A stretch of DNA of 64,000 nucleotides from Vulcanisaeta souniana JCM 11219 (GTDB taxonomy: Archaea; Thermoproteota; Thermoprotei; Thermoproteales; Thermocladiaceae), in NCBI RefSeq assembly GCF_026000775.1, contig NZ_AP026830.1, positions 1,077,056 to 1,141,055 on the forward strand, read 5' to 3'. The position numbers and the translations under genes were made by a program. Shown in pieces: positions 1-8,131 of the stretch. The number at the start of each line of letters is the position of its first letter. The stretch's first letter is position 1. The notes below the pieces were generated by a model that worked only from the letters and a program-made list of their open reading frames with translations, did not search any database and was not told the DNA's origin.

Positions 1-360
1 GTTATCCACATATATGGCGTTCCACGGCTCCAGTAACTCGATAATTAGGGAACCACCATCAAACACAAGCCTTATTATCCTGTCAAAGTTTAGGACATTT
101 ACATCCTTTAACCTCGAGTTCTCAATGAACTGCCTGAGTATCGTGACCCCCTCGGCACCGTGCTCAAGGACATAACTAGTTAGTCCAAACCTATGGGAGT
201 TTGCGATTATGAAGTACTTCTCGGGGCCCTTTCTGAACCTCAGCAACAACGAGTCGCCCATTGTGTATACCTTATCGATTATGGATCCCCTCAATTCAGT
301 AAGCTCAGTAACCACGGCAAGTAGGTCCAGGACGTTTAATGACTTTTTATAACTAGCCAT
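1..360 (-). CDS. NFACT/Rqc2-family protein, N-terminal part (runs off window)
   Basis: The minus strand reads 120 codons from ATG at 360 to the window edge without a stop. The N-terminus (MASYKKSLNVLDLLAVVTEL, then LRGSIIDKVY and later LRQFIENSRL) matches the NFACT-N domain of the archaeal Rqc2/NEMF/FbpA family. These proteins bind stalled 50S subunits in ribosome-associated quality control and bear a helix-hairpin-helix and coiled-coil region further on, which lies outside this window. A TATA-like CTTTAAAAAGG at about 381-391 sits 27 nt before the ATG, which fits a leaderless mRNA. The family call is from recognised N-terminal motifs only. Confidence 0.8.
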   Translation of the reverse strand, partial: MASYKKSLNVLDLLAVVTELTELRGSIIDKVYTMGDSLLLRFRKGPEKYFIIANSHRFGLTSYVLEHGAEGVTILRQFIENSRLKDVNVLNFDRIIRLVFDGGSLIIELLEPWNAIYVDN

Positions 361-404
361 TGCTCATTTTTAGTAAAGGGCAAACACCCTTTTTAAAGGC
401 GATT

Positions 405-665
405 TCACCTCTTCGTGGTTGCTGAATCACCCTTCTCCCTAAGTAATTCGATTAATTCGTTAATGGACTCCCTCAGGGACTTGATCTCCTTTATTAACTC
501 ATCAGTGCCTTCGAACTCGACCTTAAACCTAACGCCACTTGATTGCTCATAATCCTCCACATCACCAACGCGTCTCTTGATCCTACCCTTCCCATTGCTG
601 TCCCCATCATCAGTTAACTCCTGAAGTAATTCCTCGAGATCCACCTTCTTCTTCCTACCGAACAT
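405..665 (-). CDS. small charged hypothetical protein
   Basis: An 86-residue protein starting MFGRKKKVDLEELLQEL. The open frame runs six codons further upstream, but ATG at 665 is preferred because a TATA-like element at 687-697 lies 27 nt upstream. The N-terminus is basic; the middle is Asp/Gly-rich; the C-terminal third (from about DELIKEIKSLRESINELIELL) is a predicted amphipathic helix or short coiled coil. No known domain was recognised. It is divergent from the HDAC-like gene at 722 and appears to share its promoter box. Confidence 0.6.
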   Translation of the reverse strand: MFGRKKKVDLEELLQELTDDGDSNGKGRIKRRVGDVEDYEQSSGVRFKVEFEGTDELIKEIKSLRESINELIELLREKGDSATTKR

Positions 666-686
666 ACAAACTAAATGCCTCAAGTA

Positions 687-697
687 AGTTAATAAGC
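687..697. promoter_or_regulatory. shared bidirectional TATA element
   Basis: The near-symmetric GTTAATAAG lies 27 nt from ATG 665 on the minus strand and about 28 nt from ATG 722 on the plus strand. No other TATA-like element fits both starts, so one TBP site probably serves both leaderless genes. Confidence 0.5.
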
Positions 698-721
698 CAC
701 TGATGATTTCTTAATAAAGAC

Positions 722-1768
722 ATGATTGGGGTTATTTATGACTATGCATACCTAGAGCATAGGCCTCCCGGGAACCATGTGGAGAGACCAGATAGGGTTG
801 TCTCAATAATAAAGGCGGTAAATGGTTTAGCCCCTGTGGAGAGACCTATTAAGGATGTGGATGAATGGTTGCTTAAGGTTCATGATGCGGATTACGTAAG
901 TAAGATAGACCAAGTGTGCAGCGAGGGTTATGTATTTATAGATGCGGATACGTACGTAAGTCCAGGGACTTGCAGAGCAGCAAGGCTGGCCGTGGGCGCG
1001 GTCCTTAGGGGCATTGATAAGGTGTTGAGCGGTGAGTGGAATGCTGCCTATGCAATTGTTAGACCGCCTGGTCACCACGTTGGCCGTAATGGTAAGGCAT
1101 TGATGGCCCCCACCCAAGGCTTCTGCATATTCAATAATACAGCTGTTGGTGCTGTTTATGCCCTGGAGCACGGTGCCGGTAAGGTGGCTATACTCGATGT
1201 TGATGCCCATCACGGTAACGGGACCCAGGAAATCTTCTACAGCGATCCGAGGGTGTTGTACCTGAGCCTTCACCAGGATCCATTGACGATTTATCCAGGC
1301 ACCGGGTTTATAGACGAGGTTGGTGAGGGGTATGGCGAGGGGTTCAATGTTAATGTACCGCTGCCGCCATTCACGGCAGATGACGCTTATCAAGTCGCCC
1401 TTAATGGCATTGTATGGCCAATAATCGAGGAATTCAAGCCACGACTAATCCTAGTGTCGCTGGGTTTCGACGCCCATGAACTAGACGGCATAACCAACCT
1501 AAGGCTCTCCCTAAATACATACGCAGAGGTCTTTAGGAGGTTGAGGGACTTTATTGGTAGGGTTGGGGGTGTGGTGTTTGTCCTTGAGGGTGGTTACAAC
1601 AATGATGTGTTAAGCAGGGGCTCTGTACTACTCATGAACATCATGAGTAATAAGGAGATGGAGATCGATGAGGGGATCACTCGGACAGAACCCAGGGTGC
1701 TTGCCCGTGTAAACTCAGTAATTAGGGATGTAATTAGTACTCAAAGGGTGTATTGGCACTTGGGATGA
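722..1768 (+). CDS. histone deacetylase-superfamily hydrolase (class II-like)
   Basis: A 348-residue arginase/deacetylase-fold enzyme. Family motifs are all present: the active-site RPPGHHVG (about residue 113), the zinc ligands in DVDAHHGNGTQEIFY (about 160), the third ligand Asp in SLGFDAHELDG (about 255), and the catalytic GGYN loop (about 295). Archaeal members probably deacetylate acetyl-polyamines, acetyl-lysine proteins or small amides; the substrate cannot be told from sequence. A second, AcuC-like member is encoded at 42738-43796. A candidate C/D sRNA follows the stop codon. Confidence 0.9.
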   Translation: MIGVIYDYAYLEHRPPGNHVERPDRVVSIIKAVNGLAPVERPIKDVDEWLLKVHDADYVSKIDQVCSEGYVFIDADTYVSPGTCRAARLAVGAVLRGIDKVLSGEWNAAYAIVRPPGHHVGRNGKALMAPTQGFCIFNNTAVGAVYALEHGAGKVAILDVDAHHGNGTQEIFYSDPRVLYLSLHQDPLTIYPGTGFIDEVGEGYGEGFNVNVPLPPFTADDAYQVALNGIVWPIIEEFKPRLILVSLGFDAHELDGITNLRLSLNTYAEVFRRLRDFIGRVGGVVFVLEGGYNNDVLSRGSVLLMNIMSNKEMEIDEGITRTEPRVLARVNSVIRDVISTQRVYWHLG

Positions 1769-1803
1769 AAACGTTTAAATGCTCATTGATCAGTTTAGTT
1801 CCT

Positions 1804-1857
1804 TGCATGATGATGCTGGGCTGGATGAGCAGTGATTTAGGTTAATAGCGCTGATCG
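1804..1857 (+). ncRNA. candidate C/D box sRNA (weak)
   Basis: In the gap after the HDAC-like gene the sequence shows a C box ATGATGA (1807-1813), 11 nt, a D'-like ATGA (1825-1828), a 4-nt spacer, a C'-like TGATTTA (1833-1839), 11 nt, and a D box CTGA (1851-1854). This is the layout of archaeal 2'-O-methylation guide RNAs. A TATA-like GTTTAAAT at 1782-1789 lies upstream at promoter spacing. D' and C' deviate from consensus, so confidence is low. Confidence 0.3.
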
Positions 1858-1904
1858 CTTTCCTGTGAGTTAGTGATTTATTTCCCATCTACGTAATAAC
1901 TAAC

Positions 1905-2426
1905 GTGGTAAGACCTCAATACCTAGTAGTCATGGTGACGCTAATGGCATTGCTAGGTATTGCCTTAGTCTTACATGCCCAGCAAACTCAACTACCCATA
2001 TACGTGCCTGCCGTTAATGTGAGTATAACGGCATTATCAGCAAATGGAATGCCACTGGCGAAGTACGCGATTGTCAGCTTATCATGCGCGGGATACAACG
2101 TTAGTAACATAGGCTCTGTGAGCACGGTAATACCAATACCAAGTACAGGCTCAATAACCTGCAGGGCCTATGCCTACTCCTTTGGTATGTATTCGAATAA
2201 AACTGTGGTTCTCACGGCCGGTGAGAATGGAGAAACCGTGTCAGTGACACTGGTAATACCAGTAAGCGGTTATTATATGCCGGGCATTGGCTTTGTACCA
2301 GTGGGCACGTTAATTGTAATTACCATTGTCATTATAATAATCATAATACTGATAATCATTGGATTAATAGAGTATGCTAGGTGGAGGAGAGAAAGACTGG
2401 CGAGACTTATAAGACCGCCTGAGTAG
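1905..2426 (+). CDS. small membrane-anchored surface protein, paralogue of giant protein C-terminus
   Basis: 173 residues, starting at GTG 1905; TATA-like TGATTTATTT lies 27 nt upstream. It has an N-terminal signal/membrane segment (about 7-26), a Ser/Thr/Val-rich beta-type ectodomain, and one C-terminal membrane helix (about 123-155) followed by a basic cytoplasmic tail RWRRERLARL. From residue 35 onward it aligns with the last ~150 residues of the 2519-residue protein at 23926-31485: PIPSxGSITC, IPVSGYYxPGxGFVP and IEYxxWRRxRLAxLxxPP recur. It therefore probably uses the same surface-anchoring domain. Role unknown; an envelope or S-layer accessory protein is plausible. Confidence 0.75.
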   Translation: MVRPQYLVVMVTLMALLGIALVLHAQQTQLPIYVPAVNVSITALSANGMPLAKYAIVSLSCAGYNVSNIGSVSTVIPIPSTGSITCRAYAYSFGMYSNKTVVLTAGENGETVSVTLVIPVSGYYMPGIGFVPVGTLIVITIVIIIIIILIIIGLIEYARWRRERLARLIRPPE

Positions 2427-2448
2427 GATAAATACGTGGTTACTTAGG

Positions 2449-3315
2449 ATGATTTGCGGCATCATACTGAGCGGCGGTTCATCGCGGAGATTCCAGGCCA
2501 GTGGCGAACCATGGGTCGATAAGGCACTGTATAGGGTGAATAATGAACCAATGATCAGGCTTGTCTATAATGCCCTATCGCAGGTCACTGATGGGATCAT
2601 CATAGCCGTGAATAACATGGATAGGGCACTAAGTTACAAACCCATAATTCCAGGCGCTGACTATGTTATTGATGATGAAAGGCTCACGGGCCCGCTTGCG
2701 GGTATTTACTCGGCGCTAAACAAGTGTAGCGAGGATTATGCAGTGGTTGTACCCAACGACATGCCCCACATAACACCCAAAACCCTTGAGCCATTAGTGA
2801 ATGCATTAATGGGTTTCGACGCAGCAACATACGTATACCCGAATGGGCATCTAGAGAATGCATTAATGGGTGTTAGGAGGACAACAGCCCTTCAATTCAT
2901 GGATTTACTCATTGAATACGGCAGGACAAAGATCTTTGATTTAGTTAGAGGATTGCCAAGGGTACTGTTCCTAAATCCATTAATTCACGGTATTGAGTTG
3001 AGGAGCCTTATTAACGTGAATACACGCAATGATCTAATGGCTAGTTCCATAGTAATTAATGGACAGGTGGTTAAAAACGATGTTTCGGTAATTAGGGAGT
3101 ACACAATTAATGATGTGGTGAACAAGGACCTTAATAGGGTCATGGGTTCACTCTGGTATACATTAATGACTGGCGATCCCTGGCCCGAGTTCAGGCTATA
3201 TACCGAGGCAGGGCTTCATTTTCTGGCAGCCCACGTACTCCTTGACTCAATTAATGAGAACGTCAAACAACTTGGTAGGCGTATATTATCATCCTTCGGT
3301 GTTGATAAGGCATGA
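2449..3315 (+). CDS. MobA-like nucleotidyltransferase
   Basis: 288 residues. The N-terminal half is a GT-A-type NTP-transferase fold of the MobA family: glycine-rich IILSGGSSRRF at the start, a lysine-bearing WVDKAL, TGPLAGI, and the metal-binding Asp in VVPNDMP (about residue 105). Such enzymes attach GMP or CMP to molybdopterin or related cofactors. The C-terminal ~90 residues are an extra domain that I do not recognise. The gene overlaps the next one by four bases (ATGA, 3312-3315), so the two are translationally coupled. Confidence 0.75.
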   Translation: MICGIILSGGSSRRFQASGEPWVDKALYRVNNEPMIRLVYNALSQVTDGIIIAVNNMDRALSYKPIIPGADYVIDDERLTGPLAGIYSALNKCSEDYAVVVPNDMPHITPKTLEPLVNALMGFDAATYVYPNGHLENALMGVRRTTALQFMDLLIEYGRTKIFDLVRGLPRVLFLNPLIHGIELRSLINVNTRNDLMASSIVINGQVVKNDVSVIREYTINDVVNKDLNRVMGSLWYTLMTGDPWPEFRLYTEAGLHFLAAHVLLDSINENVKQLGRRILSSFGVDKA

Positions 3316-3857
3316 ATATAATAATAATGGCTGGTGGCATGGGGAGTAGATTATCAAACCCGAACAAGCCATTAATCGACATCTGCGGTAAACCAATCAT
3401 TGAACATGTGGCTTCATCAATCAATGGGTTTGGTAGGGTCTATGTGGCGACCACGATAAGGCATGGTGAGGTGGTTAATTGGGCTAGGCAGCATGGCTAT
3501 GAAATAGCGATAACCAGCGGCAGGGGCTACCCAGAGGATTTGCTGGAGTCCTTGTCAATGGTTAGTACGCCGGTTATCTTTGTTCCGGCCGATATGCCCT
3601 TCATAACCAGGGAGTTAATAAGGAGGTTCCTAATGATGGCGGCTTACATAACATCACCAATGATAACATTAATGTACGAGAGAGGTGATTACCAGCACTT
3701 CACGGGAATAAGCCTAGTGAGGAAACTGGAATTAATGCATGGGATTATACCATGGGTCTCCCTGGTGATTCCCTGGACGCCGGAGTTACTAAACATAAAT
3801 ACGCAAGAGGACTTGGAACTGGCACGCGAATTATGCAAAACGCACAAATTACTTTAA
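3312..3857 (+). CDS. cobY: adenosylcobinamide-phosphate guanylyltransferase-like (CobY)
   Basis: 181 residues. It begins MNIIIMAGGMGSRL with NKPLIDICGKPIIEHV, the NTP-binding pattern of archaeal CobY, and has the conserved GRGYPEDLLESL and the acidic PADMPF. CobY transfers GMP from GTP to adenosylcobinamide phosphate in B12 nucleotide-loop assembly or salvage. It is close in fold to MobA and sits directly downstream of a MobA-like gene, so a related nucleotidyltransferase for another cofactor is the main alternative. Length fits the CobY family (about 180-200). Confidence 0.75.
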   Translation: MNIIIMAGGMGSRLSNPNKPLIDICGKPIIEHVASSINGFGRVYVATTIRHGEVVNWARQHGYEIAITSGRGYPEDLLESLSMVSTPVIFVPADMPFITRELIRRFLMMAAYITSPMITLMYERGDYQHFTGISLVRKLELMHGIIPWVSLVIPWTPELLNINTQEDLELARELCKTHKLL

Positions 3858-3944
3858 GTCCTCCATACCTGTAATACGAAACGGTGCCCAAAGAAACCAC
3901 ATGACCAAAAGACCAAAAACAGTCTTTAATCAGTTAAACTCAGC

Positions 3945-5057
3945 CTAATCCTCTGGCAGGAACCTCCTTATAATGGCGTAGTATAGGGTTATTGTGAATA
4001 TTGCCGTGAATATGAGCGTTGATAGGAGCATTGTGTATATTGCGATTAGGGGTAGTGGTATGAGCGTGTTTAGTAATTGGGTTATTGGTATGCCCGAGTT
4101 ACCGCTTAGGAATAGGTATGGGTACCTGGAGCCATCATTAACGTACTCCATGAGTACGAGTATTGCCTCGGCAAGGAAGCCCGTGCCTATGACAGCGGGC
4201 CTAACAACCCTACCCTGCATTGCCGCATAGAAGGCATATAGGGCAGTGGCACCTAGGGCTATGGTTAGGGTTATCGCGGTGTAGAAGGCTGGGTAGAATA
4301 GCGCCGTGCCTGGGTCGTAACCCAGCAGTGGGCCTGCGATGTTGCTTACTATGTATGGGTCGTACCTCCCAAGCACCGTGAAGTAGTAAGCCCCGGCAAT
4401 GGCCTGCGGCACAAGCAATACTAACCCAGTGCCTAGGGCGATTCTCATTCCATTAATGTTCATGTTCCTCCTGGTGGCCAGTACTGAGGCGGTTACGAAG
4501 GCCCCAATGTCCATGGCACCAATGAGCGTGTGGATAATGAGAGGTGGATATATTGGGTTTGAGAATACGGCCAGTGAATTAGTCATAATGTACTGTGGGT
4601 AGTCGAGGCCCGCGAAGAGATACCTGAAGCCCACTGGGACGAGGAGCACGGATATGGCGAGGGGTACGCCGATTAGGCTGTGGGTCCTTGGGTTAACCCT
4701 ACCCCACAGGTGCCAGTAGATGGCTATGAGTGGTATACTCACTAGGATCCCCACGAGGGCTATGGCTATTGGGTAGAAGTAGGTCCTCGTGAATATGGCG
4801 GTCATTGATGGGAAGAGCCCCGCCATAAACACCGTAAGTATCGTACCCCAGACACCACCGAAGAGCTCAGTCACCACCATGAGCCTGAACATGCCCTTGG
4901 CCACCGACTCGAGACCTGGGTCCCTGCGTAGGTAGGCCAGGTACCTCGTTACCACGGTAAGTACTGTGGCCCCAATAATCACGTTCACGAATACCAGGTG
5001 CATCTCCAGGGCGAAGCCTAGCACGGCGAAGGATAGTAGGGCCAGGTAACTACTCAT
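3945..5057 (-). CDS. cytochrome bd-type oxidase, second subunit (CydA'/CydB-like)
   Basis: 370 residues, almost wholly membrane-spanning (about nine helices). The ATG at 5057 is preferred over GTG 5063; GGGGTGAG just upstream is a good ribosome site. It overlaps the end of cydA. Its N-terminal half resembles CydA more than bacterial CydB: a His in EMHLVFVNVIIGA, and MVVTELFGGVWGT at the place where CydA has its NFALG helix. It lacks the quinol-loop GRQPW motif. This fits the two-subunit archaeal bd-like oxidases in which both subunits are CydA-related. It would pair with the next gene in the membrane to reduce O2. Confidence 0.75.
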   Translation of the reverse strand: MSSYLALLSFAVLGFALEMHLVFVNVIIGATVLTVVTRYLAYLRRDPGLESVAKGMFRLMVVTELFGGVWGTILTVFMAGLFPSMTAIFTRTYFYPIAIALVGILVSIPLIAIYWHLWGRVNPRTHSLIGVPLAISVLLVPVGFRYLFAGLDYPQYIMTNSLAVFSNPIYPPLIIHTLIGAMDIGAFVTASVLATRRNMNINGMRIALGTGLVLLVPQAIAGAYYFTVLGRYDPYIVSNIAGPLLGYDPGTALFYPAFYTAITLTIALGATALYAFYAAMQGRVVRPAVIGTGFLAEAILVLMEYVNDGSRYPYLFLSGNSGIPITQLLNTLIPLPLIAIYTMLLSTLIFTAIFTITLYYAIIRRFLPED

Positions 5058-6708
5058 GACCACTCACCCCAGCCAACTCCCTAACCCTGTCAAGGAGACT
5101 TGGCCTAGTGGCTACGTAGTACATTGCCAGGGCCCCAATAACTGCTATGGCAAGTAGTATGGTGATTACGAAGGCCACGAAACCCGGTGTTATGACGTCG
5201 CCCGTGACCACCTCGTTCGTGGTTATTAACCCATAGACAGTCCATGGCTGTCTACCAATCTCCCTCGCAGCCCACCCAGCTGTGGCCGCCACCGCAGACA
5301 GCACAGCCATTGCCGAGGCTAGGAAGGGCATTACGTTCTCGGCACCTATTAACACGCCAAGTATTTCATTATTTATGAAATCAGTTATTGTTGAGAGGAC
5401 GGGCACCCTGACGAGGTACGTGAATAGGGCAAGCACCGCGGCCACTGCGAGTAGTATTCCGGCGCCAATCATTGTGTAATAAAACGCGCTGACCAACGGT
5501 GCCAACGGCTCTAGGGCTAGTACTGCTGCCTCGCAATTCTGGGCAAGCGTGACGTTGGCCAATGGGCCGAGGTAGCCCAGCATCCCTGGGTCAAGCTCAC
5601 CGTAGAGCTGGCCGAAGGTGGTGTTGCCCAGCGCCCTGCATTGGCTTAGGTAGTACTGGAACCCGTAGAGTGGGTGGTATGGGTTTCCGTAGGCGAACAG
5701 TGCCTCCACGGGGTCGTAGTACTCATACCCATAGACCCCTGGGCCTCCCGTGAGTGTGGTTAGTGCCGTGAACTTGAGCGGTTGGTATGCCACCACGTCA
5801 TCGCCCATGAAGTGGCCGAGGACTATCGGTTCGATGAGGAGCACCACGGCAAGTATCCAGAGGAGGGGCTTTAGCAACTTGATGTACTTATTATCGTGGG
5901 TCCTGAAGAACCTAATCGATATGGCCAGCGCCACCGCCCCAACGCCAATTGCGTAGGCCGCGAATAATGTGTGTAGTGTGGTCACTATGGCGTCTGGGTT
6001 GACCATGGGTAACCATGGGTTCGTAAGGTACGTACCCACCAGCGAGGTGAAGTTCATGCTTGTCAGCGCCACGGAGCCAGAGCCACTGATTGTGTAGTGC
6101 AGGAGGAGTGCGGCTAGGTTTAGTGTTGCGGTTAGGTTTGCGGCGTCCGGCCCGTAACTCGGTAGGAATGGGTACAGCGCATGTGGTATTCCGCCTAATC
6201 CGAAGGGCGTGTTCATCCACGCGTTTGCCGTGAGTATGAAGTACCCGGATAGTGAGCCGAGGAGCCAGGCCGCAATCAGTATGCCCAGTGTGTACCCCGC
6301 CCTCCACCTGCCTATGGCTATGATGAAGAGCACCACTAGGACTGCCTCGCCTATGAAGGCTATGGTGGCCTCATAGAGGAGTGGGATGAAGGCTGAGGAG
6401 GAGAAGAGCAGTATGCTCGTGGGCCAGATATCCAGTAGGCCGAACTCCACTATCGTGCCTGTGACGGCGCCTAGGGCGAAGTTCACGGCCCAGACCATGG
6501 TTAGGGTCTTGGAGTAGTTTAGGAATAATGCGTCGCCTGTCCTGTACCACTTAATGAGCCAGGCGAGCATGGCCAGTGGGAAGCCCAGTGTGAATGATAC
6601 GAAGACCGCATGTAGGTAAATCCCGAATATCGTCATTATCATGGAATTACTAACGTTTGTAGTATGTACATAGATCTCAACTAATTGATTGGGCATGGAA
6701 TAGCCCAT
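5050..6708 (-). CDS. cydA: cytochrome bd-type quinol oxidase subunit I
   Basis: About 552 residues from ATG 6708 (MGYSMPNQLVEIYVH). ATG 6696 is possible, and the frame is open to 6786. CydA hallmarks are clear: a haem-ligand His in GIYLHAVFVSFTLGFP, NFALGAVTGTIVEFG, the paired glutamates in YEATIAFIGEA, ANAWMNTPFG, and GRQPW near the C-terminus. It has about nine membrane helices. A long hydrophilic loop with several Cys/Tyr residues (about 310-400) replaces the usual Q-loop region. It is followed by the second subunit in an overlapping operon. The enzyme oxidises quinol and reduces O2, probably with high affinity. Confidence 0.9.
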   Translation of the reverse strand: MGYSMPNQLVEIYVHTTNVSNSMIMTIFGIYLHAVFVSFTLGFPLAMLAWLIKWYRTGDALFLNYSKTLTMVWAVNFALGAVTGTIVEFGLLDIWPTSILLFSSSAFIPLLYEATIAFIGEAVLVVLFIIAIGRWRAGYTLGILIAAWLLGSLSGYFILTANAWMNTPFGLGGIPHALYPFLPSYGPDAANLTATLNLAALLLHYTISGSGSVALTSMNFTSLVGTYLTNPWLPMVNPDAIVTTLHTLFAAYAIGVGAVALAISIRFFRTHDNKYIKLLKPLLWILAVVLLIEPIVLGHFMGDDVVAYQPLKFTALTTLTGGPGVYGYEYYDPVEALFAYGNPYHPLYGFQYYLSQCRALGNTTFGQLYGELDPGMLGYLGPLANVTLAQNCEAAVLALEPLAPLVSAFYYTMIGAGILLAVAAVLALFTYLVRVPVLSTITDFINNEILGVLIGAENVMPFLASAMAVLSAVAATAGWAAREIGRQPWTVYGLITTNEVVTGDVITPGFVAFVITILLAIAVIGALAMYYVATRPSLLDRVRELAGVSGHE

Positions 6709-7028
6709 TAGGGTCAATATATCATTAAACTGCAACTTAATAAAGTGTTGGTGCCGTTTAGTTGTGCAACTAAATAACCGGTACATACTTATGTTAATTG
6801 AAGTCAGGGATCTGATTTATTTATAAAGGCAATTACATATAAATGAATACTAGTAATACTAATTATTGAGGAACCCACTATACCCTGGAACCTAACATGA
6901 CTTAATGCATGGAATCTAAACGATCCAACAACACTGATTCCAGGTTATGCACTTGAACTACGGTGAGTAATAATCACATCAAACTCATTGCAATAAACTT
7001 TTATTTAGCCTAGGAGAAGTACTAATGG

Positions 7029-7874
7029 ATGTCTTTTCGTGATGAGTTTTTGCGTTTGTTGAGGGAGGATGAGGAGTTTAGGCTGGCCGTGATGGGTCTA
7101 CTTGGTATTGTTGACATTCAATCATCACTAAGGCAGTTGGTGAGTGCCGTTAATGATTTGATTAGGACTGTTCAGAGGCTTGTGGAGGGTCAGGAGAGGC
7201 TTTGGGATGGTCAAAATAAACTATGGGAGGAGAATAGGAAAATGTGGGAGGCCATTAAGGCATTGCAGGAGGGGCAGAACGCCCTAAGAACAGACGTGAA
7301 TAGGCTCTGGGAGAATCAAAACAAACTCTGGGAAACCGTCAAGGCATTGCAGGAGGGTCAAAACGCCCTCAGAGCCGACGTAAACAAACTATGGGAGGAG
7401 AACAAGAAAATCAATGAAAACATAGAAAAACTATGGCAAGAAAACAACAAAATGTGGAAAGAAATAAGGAGCATTAGGATTGAGCTTTCTGGTGTTTCTA
7501 GGACTGTTGGTGCTTTGGTTGAGCGTGATGTTAGGCACTACCTGCCTAGTTGGGTTAGGGAGAGGTTTGGTGTCAATGTTGATAGGCTTAGGAGGGCTAG
7601 GATTGAGGGCATTGGTGAGTTTGATGGTTATGCGGAGGTTGATAATAAGGTGGTGGCCGTTGAGATTAAGGCAACACTTAGGCTTAGGGATGTCGAGGAC
7701 TTTGTGGATAAGGTGAGTAGGTTAAGGAGTGCTAAGGTTGGTAGGGAGGTTATCGCCGTCGTAGCCTATGCTAATGAGACCAGAGACACGGGCAAGGCCG
7801 TAGAGCTTGCGAGGACCAATGGCATTAAGGTTGTTAAGCACCATGGCGAGGATGACTTCGAGGAGCTCACCTAG
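7029..7874 (+). CDS. coiled-coil protein with C-terminal PD-(D/E)XK-like domain (DUF3782-type)
   Basis: 281 residues; TATA-like CTTTTATTTAG lies about 27 nt before the ATG. The first ~45 residues (LLREDEEFRLAVMGLLGI, then DIQSSLRQL) are nearly the same as those of the protein at 22254-23801. Residues ~55-150 are an unbroken heptad array of units such as KLWEENR, ALQEGQN and ALRADVN. The C-terminal ~120 residues contain GEFDGYAEVDNKVVAVEIKA, matching the D...ExK core of PD-(D/E)XK nucleases. The family is common in Thermoproteales and has no established role; nuclease activity is inferred. Confidence 0.75.
   Translation: MSFRDEFLRLLREDEEFRLAVMGLLGIVDIQSSLRQLVSAVNDLIRTVQRLVEGQERLWDGQNKLWEENRKMWEAIKALQEGQNALRTDVNRLWENQNKLWETVKALQEGQNALRADVNKLWEENKKINENIEKLWQENNKMWKEIRSIRIELSGVSRTVGALVERDVRHYLPSWVRERFGVNVDRLRRARIEGIGEFDGYAEVDNKVVAVEIKATLRLRDVEDFVDKVSRLRSAKVGREVIAVVAYANETRDTGKAVELARTNGIKVVKHHGEDDFEELT
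7257..7424 (+). repeat. 84-bp tandem coding repeat (two copies)
   Basis: Two consecutive 84-bp units start at 7257 and 7341 (both begin AAGGCATTGCAGGAGGG). They encode four heptads each, so duplication keeps the coiled-coil register. The second copy is more diverged at its 3' end. Confidence 0.8.
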
Positions 7875-7920
7875 CCACTAACTACCTAGTGAGTTCATGA
7901 ATTACTCAATGAGCAGTAAG

Positions 7921-8046
7921 TCAACTCTTACCCGGCTTTACGCCGTACTTAACCCCGTAATCCTTAACCAACCCAACTTAACCACCTCTTGATACCCAGT
8001 CACGTTTCTCAGGCAATGCCTTAACGATCTCATCAACGGAGCTCAC
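7921..8046 (-). pseudogene. decayed small ORF, antitoxin-like in character
   Basis: The minus strand from GTG 8046 reads MSSVDEIVKALPEKRDWVSR, then GG, a TAA at 7978-7980, and in the same frame VGLVKDYGVKYGVKPGKS to a TGA at 7921. The segment sits in the gap between two genes. A TATA-like GGTTTAGAAAAGG at about 8067-8079 lies at leaderless spacing. The charged helical composition resembles a small antitoxin or regulator, but no family match can be claimed. It may be a remnant with one nonsense mutation, or chance. Confidence 0.3.
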
Positions 8047-8131
8047 TACTGGCTACATAACTCCTTTTCTAAACCTCCTCGTAAATGGTCCTCAGCGGTT
8101 TAAATGAAATAACCATTAAAACCCAGGGAAG

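Noticed and set aside
827-1393. 188-residue open frame antisense to the HDAC-like gene
   Set aside because: It lies wholly opposite a gene with intact catalytic motifs, and its translation has no domain character.
6787-7028. Gap between cydA and the coiled-coil gene searched for RNA genes
   Set aside because: Only promoter-like A/T elements were seen; no tRNA fold, C/D boxes or coding frame could be supported.
8088-8104. GTCCTCAGCGGTTT shared with the C/D sRNA region at 51785-51799
   Set aside because: The 14-base match covers part of the D guide only, no boxes surround it, and a chance match cannot be excluded.
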